Below are positions 1 to 10,225 of a DNA stretch of 64,000 bases, one piece after another. The stretch lies in NCBI RefSeq assembly GCF_021354595.1, contig NZ_JADWYJ010000001.1, positions 969,446 to 1,033,445 of the forward strand, written 5' to 3'. How positions within the stretch are numbered: position 1 is the stretch's first letter; every line of letters begins with the position of its first letter. Origin of the DNA: Maribellus sp. CM-23. GTDB lineage: Bacteria > Bacteroidota > Bacteroidia > Bacteroidales > Prolixibacteraceae. The notes under the pieces are model-generated. The model was not told the origin of the DNA and did not search any database. It saw nothing but the letters and a program-made list of their open reading frames with translations. Made by a program: the position numbers and the translations under genes.

Positions 1-1989
1 AGAATAAACCTTGATGCAAAAGTGACCGACTGGCTGTCGGTTGGAATTAATACTCAATTTTCGGACAGAGATGAAAGCAAAAGAAACCGGCCTGACAATC
101 CTGACCCTACAATACAGGCAGATTGGGGCAAGATTATAAATAACTCGCCTTGGGGTTCCATCTATAATGATGACGGGCAAACATGGAGAATCAGTCCTGT
201 CGACGACCTTGGTCGTGGAGCCAAACACCCTTTATATGATATGACATTTCAGGAACGAAGAAGGTTTTATAATACATTAAATACAACGTTGTATACAAAC
301 ATAAAATTACCCTTCAATATTTCATACCAGTTAAACTTCTCGCCAAGATATCAGTGGTATGAATTTATGAACCACCAATCGACCGCACACGAAGAATGGG
401 TACTTTTTGGCGGACAGTCAAAACGCTTGCAACAGAAATCCTATAGCTGGCAGCTTGACAATTTAATTAAATGGAACCAAACATTTAAGGACATTCATAC
501 TTTTGATGTTACCCTTCTTGTCAATGCTGAAAAATACCAAAGTTGGGAAAATTATATGTCAGCACAGGGATTCGAACCAACGGATGCGTTAAGTTTTCAC
601 CGAATGCAGGCCGGAACTGGTTCAACGTTCCAAATAACAAGCAACGATGAGTATGAAACAGCCAATGCATTAATGGGAAGAATATTCTACTCCCTAAAAA
701 ACCGTTACATGCTCACCTTAACGATGAGACGGGACGGTTATTCTGCCTTTGGAGAAAATAATCCCTACGGATATTTCCCCTCGACTGCCTTAGGATGGGT
801 TTTTACGGATGAACCTTTTGCCCAAAACAATATTTTATCATATGGTAAATTACGCGTTTCGTGGGGTTCAAACGGCAACCGCGCAATTGGTCGCTACGAA
901 GGTCTGTCTGACATGACCACTGGTAAATATCCTTATCAAACCCTGTCAGGGACCATATATGAAGGAACCCAGCTATACGTAAACCGGATGGCGAATTCGG
1001 ATTTAAAATGGGAGCAAACCCAATCCCTGAATTTTGGACTTGATTATTCAATTTTGGATGGTTTGTTCGATGGCTCGATAGACTACTATACTGCCCGAAC
1101 AAAAGATGTACTAGTTGACCGAAAGCTACCTGACATACTGGGATTTAACTCAGTAGCATCGAACTTAGGCGAAGTTAAAAACTACGGTATTGAATTCGTG
1201 GTAAACTCACGTGTTATAAAACGAGAAAATTTCCAGTGGAATATCAATGCAAACTTTGCACTTAACCGAAATGAGGTTGTCCATCTCTATGGAGACATGG
1301 TCGATGTTTTAGATAAGGATGGTAATGTAATTGGGCAGAAAGAAGGAGATGACTATACAAACAACTGGTTTATTGGCAAGCCAATTGATGTTATCTGGCA
1401 GCCAAAGATCCTGGGAGTATGGCAGGTTGGCGAAGAAGAAGAGGCTAAAAAATATGGACAATTCCCAGGCGATTTCAAATTAGAGGATGTGAATGAAGAC
1501 GATAAAATCAATGATCTGGACAATCAATATTTGGGTTATCAGACTCCACGTTTTCGTTGGAATATGAGACACGAATTTAATTTTTATAAAAATTTCGATC
1601 TTTCTTTTATGCTTTATTCCTACTGGGGGCACAAAGGTAAAATGAACTCAGCCAAAAACCGTGATAGCTTTCCGGAAAGGGTGAATTCTTATAAAATACC
1701 TTTCTGGACACCGGAAACACCACACAACGACTATGCCCGCATTTATTCTGCTGAAGGTGGAGCTGTTTTCGATGTTTGGAGAGATCGTTCGTTTATTCGC
1801 CTTGATAATATTTCCTTATCGTACAACGTTCCGAACTCGTTGCTGGACAGAGCGCAAATAAGCAATCTAAAAATATTTGCAACAATACGTAATGTTGGTT
1901 GGTGGGCCCCAAAATGGGAGTTCTGGGATCCGGAAAACAGTGGTCCAAATCCACGATATTTCACTCTTGGAGTTAATTTAACGCTGTAA
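1..1989 (+). CDS. SusC-like TonB-dependent receptor, 3' part
   Basis: The reading frame is open from base 1, so the gene begins outside the window; the GTG at 22 is only an internal valine codon. About 662 residues are present, corresponding to most of the outer-membrane beta-barrel of a SusC/RagA receptor. The signal peptide, carboxypeptidase-like domain and plug lie upstream. The C-terminal part has the usual alternating aromatic barrel strands and ends in a hydrophobic strand (FTLGVNLTL), as SusC proteins do. SusC receptors import glycan oligomers through the outer membrane with energy from TonB. A SusD gene follows 13 bp downstream, so the two form the usual SusC-SusD pair. The substrate cannot be read from the sequence. 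Confidence 0.95.
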   Translation, partial: RINLDAKVTDWLSVGINTQFSDRDESKRNRPDNPDPTIQADWGKIINNSPWGSIYNDDGQTWRISPVDDLGRGAKHPLYDMTFQERRRFYNTLNTTLYTNIKLPFNISYQLNFSPRYQWYEFMNHQSTAHEEWVLFGGQSKRLQQKSYSWQLDNLIKWNQTFKDIHTFDVTLLVNAEKYQSWENYMSAQGFEPTDALSFHRMQAGTGSTFQITSNDEYETANALMGRIFYSLKNRYMLTLTMRRDGYSAFGENNPYGYFPSTALGWVFTDEPFAQNNILSYGKLRVSWGSNGNRAIGRYEGLSDMTTGKYPYQTLSGTIYEGTQLYVNRMANSDLKWEQTQSLNFGLDYSILDGLFDGSIDYYTARTKDVLVDRKLPDILGFNSVASNLGEVKNYGIEFVVNSRVIKRENFQWNINANFALNRNEVVHLYGDMVDVLDKDGNVIGQKEGDDYTNNWFIGKPIDVIWQPKILGVWQVGEEEEAKKYGQFPGDFKLEDVNEDDKINDLDNQYLGYQTPRFRWNMRHEFNFYKNFDLSFMLYSYWGHKGKMNSAKNRDSFPERVNSYKIPFWTPETPHNDYARIYSAEGGAVFDVWRDRSFIRLDNISLSYNVPNSLLDRAQISNLKIFATIRNVGWWAPKWEFWDPENSGPNPRYFTLGVNLTL

Positions 1990-2002
1990 GTAAATCGTAT
2001 AA

Positions 2003-3898
2003 ATGAAGAACATTATGAAAATAATAAAATATAAATCAAGAATGTTCCTGTTGCTTTTTATTCCTATGATTTTATGGACAACGGGATGTAGTGACGAATG
2101 GTTGGAACCAAAACCGCTCTCATTCTTTGCACCGGAAAATGCACTTATTGACGCAAAAGGGATGTACGCTGCACTAACTGCTTGCGAACGCAACATGCGT
2201 TACGAATGGTATGGTGATGGATCGCCTATCATTACTGAGCTACTTTTCTCGGAAGTTTGTGTTGAGGGAACAACTGACAAACCAGGTCCTGCTCAGAATA
2301 TGAACATTCAGATCACTCCTACCTCACAATTAAATAATACTAATTACAATAGAATTGGATGGTTTTGGTACGAAGGTTTTAAAGGAATCAAATATGCCAA
2401 CGTAGTCATTGAACGTATCGATGATGCAACCTATAAAGATGAGGCAGAGCGAAATGCCGTGCTCGGATCTGCTTATTTCCACAGAGCATATCGTTATTAT
2501 CGACTCACTCAGCAATTTGGAGACATTCCTTTCATCGGACGCGAAATAAAAGAACCGAAGCTTGATTTCTACTCCACCAAACGAGAAGTTATTCTCAGGA
2601 AAATACAGAAAGACATGGAGTTTGCTGCACAACATTGTTCGGACAATGTTGACCGTGGACGAGTTACCAAAGGAGCTGCCGGACATTTGCTGACTAAAAT
2701 AAATTTAGCATTGGGCGACTTTGACAAGGCCATTGCATCTGCCACAGCAGTCATTAACGGAGGTACTTATAGTTTAATGCGGGATCCATTTGGCCAAGTT
2801 CCAAAAGAAGATGGCGACTTCCTCACATCACAAGGTATTATTCGTGATGATGTTATTGCTCGTTTGCATTGGTGGCAGAATAAAGCGCTTGGAGCTAACA
2901 AGGAAGTTTTATTTATGGTACTTTCTAAAGAAGACTTTGTTGACTCACGACTGGACCTGCAAGTTATGAGACAGGCTGTGCCATTTTGGGGGGTCTCCAA
3001 CTCAAATATGCTTTATACCCCAGACGGGTTTGCTCCCGGAACCTCCGATCTGGCTAACCGGGAGATAAGACTTGTAGAAACATTTGGCAGGGGTATTGGC
3101 CGGGCCCGTGGAACTTCGTACCATACAAAAAAGATTTGGGATGATCCCAATGACCTTCGGCATAAGAAAGGAAACTGGATGGATATGGAAGACCTGGTTT
3201 ATAATCATCCGAATCTTAAAGGCAAATCGGAGTACTATGGAAAACCGCTTGAATTATACAGAGAGAATGGGCAGGTAGCAACCACTGATACCATCCGAAA
3301 CTGGTTTGGATGGCCACATTATAAAATATACAACCCTGATCCACGCAGAACTCAACCCCAGGGAGGTTCTTATGACTGGTATGTTTTCCGCCTCGCTGAA
3401 ACCTATTTACTAAGAGCAGAAGCATACTGGTGGAAGGGAGATATCCCCAACGCGATGGCAGATGTAAATGAAGTACGTACCAGGGCCGGAGCTGCTCCTT
3501 ATACTGATGCTTCAACTTTTGATATCGGAACGATACTTGATGAACGTGCGAGAGAGCTCTTTTGGGAGGAACCAAGAAAAACAGAGCTCAACCGTATCGC
3601 CTTCTTATTTGCACAAGAAGGCAAAGCTTACCGGGGAAAAACTTACTCAATACAAGATTTTGGTGAAAACAATTTCTATTACGACAGGGTCATGGAATAC
3701 ACTGATTTCTATAACAAAGGGGTAAGAGCAAATAATGGTCAGGAATACACAATGAGTCCATATCACGTTTTATGGCCAGTTCCACAGGCTGCAATAAGTT
3801 CCAATACTCAAGGACAAATAAATCAGAATTACGGATACGATGGGTATGAAAATAATGTCCCTACACTTGATGTTATAAGCCCAGAAGATGATCTCTAA
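2003..3898 (+). CDS. SusD/RagB-like surface glycan-binding lipoprotein
   Basis: A protein of 631 residues with an N-terminal lipoprotein signal (hydrophobic stretch ending in TTGC at about residue 29), so it should be anchored in the outer membrane and exposed on the surface. The body shows SusD features: a tetratricopeptide-like helical N-terminal half (NAVLGSAYFHRAYRYYRLTQ) and the C-terminal region where ETYLLRAEAYWWKGD precedes VNEVRTRAGA and a RARELFWEE motif. SusD proteins form the lid of the SusC channel and capture oligosaccharide. It follows the SusC gene by 13 bp and a terminator follows it, so this is the end of the operon. The ATG at 2003 is chosen because it puts the signal peptide at the N terminus. 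Confidence 0.93.
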   Translation: MKNIMKIIKYKSRMFLLLFIPMILWTTGCSDEWLEPKPLSFFAPENALIDAKGMYAALTACERNMRYEWYGDGSPIITELLFSEVCVEGTTDKPGPAQNMNIQITPTSQLNNTNYNRIGWFWYEGFKGIKYANVVIERIDDATYKDEAERNAVLGSAYFHRAYRYYRLTQQFGDIPFIGREIKEPKLDFYSTKREVILRKIQKDMEFAAQHCSDNVDRGRVTKGAAGHLLTKINLALGDFDKAIASATAVINGGTYSLMRDPFGQVPKEDGDFLTSQGIIRDDVIARLHWWQNKALGANKEVLFMVLSKEDFVDSRLDLQVMRQAVPFWGVSNSNMLYTPDGFAPGTSDLANREIRLVETFGRGIGRARGTSYHTKKIWDDPNDLRHKKGNWMDMEDLVYNHPNLKGKSEYYGKPLELYRENGQVATTDTIRNWFGWPHYKIYNPDPRRTQPQGGSYDWYVFRLAETYLLRAEAYWWKGDIPNAMADVNEVRTRAGAAPYTDASTFDIGTILDERARELFWEEPRKTELNRIAFLFAQEGKAYRGKTYSIQDFGENNFYYDRVMEYTDFYNKGVRANNGQEYTMSPYHVLWPVPQAAISSNTQGQINQNYGYDGYENNVPTLDVISPEDDL

Positions 3899-3924
3899 GC
3901 GAATAAAAAATTAAAATAAACGCC

Positions 3925-3960
3925 AAGAGGCCATTGGAACTAACCCCAATGGCCTCTTTT
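3925..3960 (+). terminator. Rho-independent terminator after susD
   Basis: A perfect 13-bp inverted repeat (3925-3937 with 3946-3958) around an 8-nt loop, ending in a run of T, 26 bp after the SusD stop. It ends the plus-strand SusCD operon. The minus-strand sulfatase gene converges on it, but there is no T run in that direction. Confidence 0.85.
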
Positions 3961-4085
3961 GCAATATCAAATTAGCTCCGGAAAATGGTAAACAAATCAA
4001 CTTATGAATGGCACTTCGAACAAAGCACCAAAATGAAACAACACACAATTCTTTACTTCCGCTGGCTAACCCACTTTATGAGATA

Positions 4086-5669
4086 TCAAGGCTCCATTTG
4101 AACCATCGGAAGCACAAATTTTTGATAGGTAAAGTAGCCACGGCTTAAATCGCCGTTGCACTCTTTTAACAGGAGTTGCTTTAGCTCGTCTACTTTATCG
4201 GGGTATTTTGCAGCCAGGTCGTTTTCTTCTTTATAGTCGTCGGGCAGGTAATACAATTGGAAGATATCTTTTGGGTAGTAATGCCGCAGCTTCCACCCCT
4301 CTTTAGTTACAATTGTGCCACCATACATCGAAGCATTCACGGTGTAATTGTGTTCTGTTTCCGCACCTTTCCCGGTTAATACGGGCAAAAGCGAAATGCC
4401 GTCTTTTTGTTCGTGCAACTCAACACCCAGTAAATCGGCAAAAGTGGGCAACAGGTCGTAATTGGCCACCAGGTTATTCACCGCTTTGCCTTTGGGTGTT
4501 ACTCCGGGCCACTTAATAATCAGCGGCACGCGAAGCCCGCCTTCCCAGTTATCGTATTTCAGACCGGCCATTCCATCGTTTCCGTTAAATACATCGCCTC
4601 CGATTTCGGAATAAAATTTTGTGGTGATATTGTCGAAACGCTCGCCCGTTTCCATGTTGCGCACCGGTTTCAGAATTCGGCCCTCCTGGGCATAATAAAT
4701 TTCGTGGCCGTTATCCGAGCTAAAAACAATGATGGTGTTTTTATCGAGCTTTAGCTTTTTCAGCTCCTGTACAATCACCCCCACATGCTCATCCAGCATT
4801 TTTACCATCGATGCGTATTCTTTTTCAATCTGCGTCAGGCGGTCATCGTTTACGAAATCGGGATGAACCGCAGGTACAGCTACCGGGCCATGAGGCAATT
4901 GGGTGGGGTGATACAAAAAGAAAGGGTGGTCTTTGTTTTCCCGGATAAAGCCAAGTATTTTATCCAGAAACAAGTTCTGCGAATACACCGCACGTCCTTC
5001 CATGTTCCACCGCTCTTTAAAAGCCTCCGGTGTTTCCCGTTCGATGGTTTTTCCACAGTCCTCCCGGGTATTTCCGGGAACATCCACTTTTTTGCCGTTT
5101 TCGAACATATAAGCCGGGTAAAAACCGTGCGCCATCACATGGTCGAGATAGCCGTAATAATAATCCCAGCCATGACGTTTCATTTCCTCAAAAGAAACCG
5201 AAAAGCCCCACTCCAGTTTCCCTACCTGCCCGGTAACATAGCCTGCCTTTTTAAACACTTCGGCCATGGTAACAATAGAATCGCCTGAACGCCCCACCTG
5301 TTTATCCAATGCCTGCGAAACTTCGTCGGCAGTAACCTTACCCGCAAAGACTTTTTTATAAGCTCCGCCACTGGTTATTTTCCATTTGTCGGTGCGGCAA
5401 TCGTGGTAACCGGTTAGCAAACTGGCACGTGCAGGAGCACAAAACATGCAGCCGCGAACCTGGTTAAAACGCAGTCCCCGGTCTGCCAGCTTATCAATAT
5501 TGGGTGTCTTTACTATTTCCTGCCCCTCGAACGATAACATACCACGCCCCAGATCGTCGGCATAGATAAAAATTACGTTGGGCTTTTGCTTCCGTTCACC
5601 GGCCTTTGCGCTATTTCCAAAATGAAACAACGCGATAACAGCTGAGAACAGAACTATTTTTTTTAACAT
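4086..5669 (-). CDS. Secreted sulfatase, S1 (formylglycine) family
   Basis: A protein of 527 residues with an N-terminal signal peptide, probably periplasmic. It is a type I sulfatase. The CAPAR motif at residues 77-81 fits C-x-P-x-R, in which Cys77 would be converted to formylglycine. Metal-binding acids are visible near the N terminus (IYADDLG, residues 35-41) and in the SSDNGHE motif. The KTPNIDKLADRGLRF stretch is also typical. Such enzymes remove sulfate esters from sulfated glycans. It is the last gene of the minus-strand locus after the GH95-like gene, 85 bp away. With two fucosidase-family enzymes in the same locus, a sulfated fucose-containing substrate is a reasonable inference, but the S1 subfamily is not known. 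Confidence 0.93.
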   Translation of the reverse strand: MLKKIVLFSAVIALFHFGNSAKAGERKQKPNVIFIYADDLGRGMLSFEGQEIVKTPNIDKLADRGLRFNQVRGCMFCAPARASLLTGYHDCRTDKWKITSGGAYKKVFAGKVTADEVSQALDKQVGRSGDSIVTMAEVFKKAGYVTGQVGKLEWGFSVSFEEMKRHGWDYYYGYLDHVMAHGFYPAYMFENGKKVDVPGNTREDCGKTIERETPEAFKERWNMEGRAVYSQNLFLDKILGFIRENKDHPFFLYHPTQLPHGPVAVPAVHPDFVNDDRLTQIEKEYASMVKMLDEHVGVIVQELKKLKLDKNTIIVFSSDNGHEIYYAQEGRILKPVRNMETGERFDNITTKFYSEIGGDVFNGNDGMAGLKYDNWEGGLRVPLIIKWPGVTPKGKAVNNLVANYDLLPTFADLLGVELHEQKDGISLLPVLTGKGAETEHNYTVNASMYGGTIVTKEGWKLRHYYPKDIFQLYYLPDDYKEENDLAAKYPDKVDELKQLLLKECNGDLSRGYFTYQKFVLPMVQMEP

Positions 5670-5754
5670 CGGATTTTCTTTTAATTAATCATTTTCTAAA
5701 GTTACTCTGGCTTACACAGCCAATCTTCGGGAGTGGGAATCTTAGTTCCTGTTG

Positions 5755-8061
5755 TTACTCCATCAATTCAATCGTTTCCCCGGCAGGAACTTCTATTGAC
5801 AAGGTATCTCCGGTTAAACTACCACTTTCTTTCCAACTGTATTTTACGCGGCATGTCTTCCCCGGAAAAGGATTGCTTATTTTGCAAACTCCTCCTTTTT
5901 CAGAAGCAATACTCACTTTGGCTATTTTGCCGTTTGCTTTCTGAGCTGTTACCAGAAAACCACCCTGGGCTCTTAGTGTGTTGAACGAGGCATTCTGCCA
6001 ATCATTAGGAATAGCGGGAAACAGAACGATTATCCCGGTGTGGCTCTGTAGCAGCATTTCCTGAATACCTGCGGCAAAAGCAAAGTTTCCTTCCAGGGTA
6101 AATGGGCGGTATGTAAATTTCGAAAATCCCTGCTTTGTTTGGTCGCCATTGGCATGAAAACTGTTTGGCAAACAAAAATGTTCGGCAAAAATCCGCAGCG
6201 TTCGGGCCGCTTCGTCACCCATGAAAGCTCTCGCATAAAGATTTCCCAGCCAGCTGTACGAATAGCCAACCCAATAGTCGGGACTGCCATTTTCCAGTGT
6301 TTTCAATGTTTTTCTGATTATCTCCTGTTCTTTCCCGCCATTCGACCAGTCGATGACTCCGAGAGGATGCCAGCCAACAAGATGCGAAAAATGACGGTGC
6401 GAATTCGTGTATGCCACTCCCGGGGCAATTTCGAGGGCACCAGAGTCGTCAAGAGCAAAATCCGGCCACTCGGCAAGAATGGCTTTCCATTTAGCAGCCT
6501 CCTCATTCAAATTTAGCAGCCCGGCTAATTCCGAAGCTTTTTCAAACGTCCACCGAACAAGTGCCAGATCAAAGTTACTGGTTTGTTTAAACCAGGCTTT
6601 TATCGAGTTATCAAACATTTCAGGACTGGAACTCAGTGGTAGTTGCCTTTTCCCTGCAGCATTTTTCACCGAGAGCTGTTCGAGATAAACGGCTGCATCC
6701 TTAATCCAGGGATAAGCTTTTTCGCGCAGAAACTGCTCATCGCCTGAATATTTCCAGTGCAGGTAAAAATGTTGCCCCAACCAACAGCCCACCGTTGGCC
6801 CCAGCGAATATTGAATCCAGCCCCCCATTGGTTCACCGGTCAAAGTGGTTACTCCAGGAACGTTCATTCCGTCTGTTCCAAAGTAATCGCGGGTGTATTT
6901 CTTGAATGTTTCGCGATTGTCCCAAAGCCAATTGAGGAAACCTTCCTCCAGGTCGAGGTGGTTAGCCGAATACGCCGGCCAATAGCTTAATTGCGTATTA
7001 AGGTCGTGGTGAAAATCGCCTTTCCACGGAGGTAGTTTGCCGTTGTCGGCTGTCCAAACCGCCTGCAGCGAGATGGGTGGTACATCGGCACGGGCTACCG
7101 AACCAAATTTGTATTGTTCGAGATACCATTGTTTCTCCAAAACCGGGTCGGGAATACTAATAGATGATTTACTGTGGAATGTTCTCCACCAATCGGAATG
7201 CACCTTGAATGCCTTATCAAAAGTTTCATACTTTATGCACTCACTCACCAATCCGCTGGCTTTTTTGCCGTCTTTTTCTTCTGAAAATGTAGAACTAACT
7301 GACCATACTCCGGTCACTGTTTTGCCAGATTGTTTCCAGGCCACAGCAACTTCGTACTCAAAACCGCCCCACCCTTTCTGGCGGTAAACAATACGGTTTT
7401 CTTCTTTGCTTACTTTGCCTTGTTCGTAGCCCAACCGCTGCAAATCCTGCCCGGTTACAGGACTGTCGGCACCGGCAGTACTGTCTTTCCTGTAGGGAGG
7501 CACAACAAGCTCAGGACTAAAAGAAGCGGGAACATTTGTGAACCTAAACCAACCTACCGGCTGAGTAGCATGTACAAAGCTTTCCAATTTCGCCCCGTTT
7601 TTCCAGGTCGCATTGCAAATCGCACTCTGTAAGGAAAGTGTAATTTCCTGAAGTTCGCCCAAAGCAACCGGATCGAATTCGAGGGCTGCTCCCGGAATCT
7701 TCGAAGGAGCCGGAGCCCGGTCGTAAGGCACATCAAACATCTGCTGTACCGCCTTGTAATTATTATCTTCTACCTGTTGTTGTACCCACTTAAAACTAAA
7801 CTCGGGCTTGCTTAAGTTTTCCATCGGCCGCAAATCCCACAAATCGGCACGATCGAGAGAAAAGCGGAGCTTGCCGTCTTTTTGCCAGACCAATTCACCG
7901 ATCATACCGTTTCCGAGCGGAATGCCTTCGTCCCAGGTGGTTGGCATTTGTTTAAAAGTCAGATCATAAGGTCCATTTTCTGTTTCCGATCTTCCCTGTT
8001 GCGCGTGTAAGAACAGCACGAAAAAGAGGGTCAGAACTATACAAAGTTTAGTTTTTCTCAT
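5755..8061 (-). CDS. Divergent GH95-like glycoside hydrolase
   Basis: A protein of about 768 residues with a signal peptide. It matches the GH95 plan: an N-terminal beta domain with IPLGNGMIGELVW, then an (alpha/alpha)6 barrel with W-K-G-D-F-H-H-D-L-N-T-Q-L-S-Y-W-P-A, a SSSPEMFD segment holding the expected acid glutamate, and a C-terminal LLQSH segment. GH95 enzymes cleave alpha-L-fucose or alpha-L-galactose. It differs from classical members: the position usually read as D-G-N-F-G is E-G-N-F-A, so the residue matching the catalytic aspartate is glutamate. Specificity may therefore have shifted. The ATG at 8061 is chosen over one at 8076 because the same ATAGAAATGA context precedes the start of the other GH95 gene in this locus. 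Confidence 0.82.
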   Translation of the reverse strand: MRKTKLCIVLTLFFVLFLHAQQGRSETENGPYDLTFKQMPTTWDEGIPLGNGMIGELVWQKDGKLRFSLDRADLWDLRPMENLSKPEFSFKWVQQQVEDNNYKAVQQMFDVPYDRAPAPSKIPGAALEFDPVALGELQEITLSLQSAICNATWKNGAKLESFVHATQPVGWFRFTNVPASFSPELVVPPYRKDSTAGADSPVTGQDLQRLGYEQGKVSKEENRIVYRQKGWGGFEYEVAVAWKQSGKTVTGVWSVSSTFSEEKDGKKASGLVSECIKYETFDKAFKVHSDWWRTFHSKSSISIPDPVLEKQWYLEQYKFGSVARADVPPISLQAVWTADNGKLPPWKGDFHHDLNTQLSYWPAYSANHLDLEEGFLNWLWDNRETFKKYTRDYFGTDGMNVPGVTTLTGEPMGGWIQYSLGPTVGCWLGQHFYLHWKYSGDEQFLREKAYPWIKDAAVYLEQLSVKNAAGKRQLPLSSSPEMFDNSIKAWFKQTSNFDLALVRWTFEKASELAGLLNLNEEAAKWKAILAEWPDFALDDSGALEIAPGVAYTNSHRHFSHLVGWHPLGVIDWSNGGKEQEIIRKTLKTLENGSPDYWVGYSYSWLGNLYARAFMGDEAARTLRIFAEHFCLPNSFHANGDQTKQGFSKFTYRPFTLEGNFAFAAGIQEMLLQSHTGIIVLFPAIPNDWQNASFNTLRAQGGFLVTAQKANGKIAKVSIASEKGGVCKISNPFPGKTCRVKYSWKESGSLTGDTLSIEVPAGETIELME

Positions 8062-8239
8062 TTCTATCGTATTCATTTTTGTCTTCTATTCTGAAAGATA
8101 CTACACCGCGATAAACATCCGGCGGTAAAGAGTATTATACGAAAATAACAAATGCTCACCTCTTATTCGAAAAGCAAATTCACTCTATAAAACTTATTCC
8201 GGCGGTGATACATTTTTCAGTATGGATTTTCAACTAGTT

Positions 8240-8267
8240 AAAAGGGGAAGTATCAACCTCCCCTTTA
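8240..8267 (-). terminator. Terminator between susD and the GH95-like gene
   Basis: AAAGGGGA (8241-8248) pairs with TCCCCTTT (8259-8266), with A/T-rich flanks on both sides. It lies 37 bp beyond the SusD stop on the minus strand and could end or attenuate the sigma-FecR-SusC-SusD transcript before the hydrolase and sulfatase genes. Confidence 0.6.
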
Positions 8268-8303
8268 TTTTTGTCAATTCCTTTTATTCCTTAGAAAATA
8301 CGC

Positions 8304-10220
8304 CTACTCCCAGTCAGGATTCTGAACCAGTTTGTCGTTCAGTATCAACTGAGTTTTTGGTATCGGATTAAGATAGTAATGGTTTTTCCATCCTTTTCCC
8401 TGTTTTACAAAATCATCAACGCAAACAACCCTGTCAATGTCATCGGCGGTAACAGAAGCATCGGGGTTGACATCACCGGCGGTAATAAATCTGGAAGCTC
8501 CGCCAAAGTATTGACTCTTTTCATCAGCAGCAACCCGCACTCCAAGAGGCCTTTGATTCATAAAATAATCAGCACGGTTCCATCTCCTGATATCATAAAA
8601 ACCGAATCCTTCACCCAATAATTCAACCATACGCTCCCTGCGAATTTCCCAGACCACGGGATCTACTGTTGCATCTCGGTCGGGATCAAACGACTCCGAA
8701 ATATCGGATACCGTCATTGCCGCCACATTGGCCCGTGCACGTAGTCTGTTGATGGTTAAGTCGGCCACGTTTTGGTCAAATTTCCCCAATTCAAATTCTA
8801 CCTCGGCATAATTCAGCATAATTTCTTCTATATGAAAGACAGGACAATCGGTTACGGCAAACCTTCCTCCGGCCTGAATCGCAGCCTCGTTGTAGGTATT
8901 AAAGTACATGTAGAGATAGTAACCACCATAATTTCGCATTGGCCCCCATGAGTAGGGTGAAGTTTGGATCATCGGCACTCTCGACAGGAACTGCGGCTGC
9001 CAGGTGTGTAACGGAAACTGGTGGTTGGCATCGTTGATGCTGTTCATGTAATCGATATAGTACCGGTCTTTAGGGTCCATTCCTTCGGTCCACCACGAAT
9101 CTCTATTGGCGTCCGTCACTGCTACACCATTCCCTTTGTTGGTTTTGTAAGGCGGAACACAACGCCAGTAGAGCCTGTGATCCCTGTTTTTGAACTCGTC
9201 GTTAACCGACGCGGCCGGACCGGCACCTTCATAAAGCGGACTGGTAGCAATCGGCTTTCCGTCCTGACACAAGTAGCGGCCAACAGTACGCGCATGCAGT
9301 CCAATTTTGTGAGAACCACCTCTTTCCATGCGAGGTAGTGTCGACATTTCCAAATCAGGCTCCAGCTGTTTATAAAGAATAATACCGGGTACATTTGCCA
9401 AATCATCAGAGGTCCAGAGATCAACAAAATTTGTTGCAATAGTGGGATACGTTTCCAAAAGAAGTTTTGAAACCCTTTCGCACTCGTTCAGAAAAGTCGC
9501 AGCGTCAGACAGGGAATGATACTTCCGCCACGTGCCCTCGAACAGGCAAAACCGTGACATAACTGCCCTTACACAATCCCGGTTAATGGTATTGGTATTT
9601 GCTCCTTCACCATTTATATTGATATTTTCTTCGGCATACTTAAGATCCCGCAAGATGTTTTCAGCCACCGTTTCACGCGGAGTTCTTTCTCCGTACAGAA
9701 CCTCCAGGTCATCGTCTTCAACAACGTCTTCCAGCCATGGTACATCGCCGTAACGGGCCAGTAAATCGTAATAGCGATACGAGCGGAAGAACAAACCCAC
9801 CGACCGCCAGTGCGCCTTTTCCTTATCGGTCATTTCCGAATTTTCAATATTACGAAGCATAATATTTACTTTCCGGATATAACTGAAATCCCAGGAGTCG
9901 TCGGTATTGGTGGTAGAACTAATGTTGTTCCATTGCCAGTTGTTGTTTTGCACATTTGTACCGCTACTGCTGTATAAATAGTTGGCATACACATCGCCCA
10001 AAGCGTGCGTGTAAACCTGAGCCCCTGTGCCAATGTACTGTCTCATTAACGGATCAGAGAAGATATTATACAATCCCCATGAGTAGGTTTTAAAATTATC
10101 GTAGGTAACAAAGGCCGTTTTCTCGGTAAGCGAGGTTTTGGGAGCATACTCCAAAAAATCATTATTACAACTTAATAGGGTCGCTATCAGTATGTAGAGT
10201 ATATATTTTGTGAATTTCAT
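8304..10220 (-). CDS. SusD/RagB-like surface glycan-binding lipoprotein
   Basis: About 638 residues beginning MKFTKYILYILIATLLSC, a lipoprotein signal with the acylated cysteine near residue 18. The reading frame stays open upstream to 10280, but that would overlap the end of SusC, so the ATG at 10220 (5 bp after the SusC stop codon) is chosen. SusD marks include EKAHWRSVGLFFRSYRYYDLLARYGDVPWLE in the helical half and the C-terminal EIRRERMVELLGEGFGFYDIRRWNRADYF motif. It pairs with the SusC gene just upstream to bind and import glycan. In this locus the likely cargo is a fucose-containing, possibly sulfated glycan (inferred from the neighbouring enzymes). Confidence 0.95.
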   Translation of the reverse strand: MKFTKYILYILIATLLSCNNDFLEYAPKTSLTEKTAFVTYDNFKTYSWGLYNIFSDPLMRQYIGTGAQVYTHALGDVYANYLYSSSGTNVQNNNWQWNNISSTTNTDDSWDFSYIRKVNIMLRNIENSEMTDKEKAHWRSVGLFFRSYRYYDLLARYGDVPWLEDVVEDDDLEVLYGERTPRETVAENILRDLKYAEENININGEGANTNTINRDCVRAVMSRFCLFEGTWRKYHSLSDAATFLNECERVSKLLLETYPTIATNFVDLWTSDDLANVPGIILYKQLEPDLEMSTLPRMERGGSHKIGLHARTVGRYLCQDGKPIATSPLYEGAGPAASVNDEFKNRDHRLYWRCVPPYKTNKGNGVAVTDANRDSWWTEGMDPKDRYYIDYMNSINDANHQFPLHTWQPQFLSRVPMIQTSPYSWGPMRNYGGYYLYMYFNTYNEAAIQAGGRFAVTDCPVFHIEEIMLNYAEVEFELGKFDQNVADLTINRLRARANVAAMTVSDISESFDPDRDATVDPVVWEIRRERMVELLGEGFGFYDIRRWNRADYFMNQRPLGVRVAADEKSQYFGGASRFITAGDVNPDASVTADDIDRVVCVDDFVKQGKGWKNHYYLNPIPKTQLILNDKLVQNPDWE

Positions 10221-10225
10221 AGCTG

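Noticed and set aside
5769..5778. CAATCGTTTC as a third LacI operator
   Set aside because: One mismatch to the operator, and it lies in the coding end of the GH95-like gene, far from a promoter.
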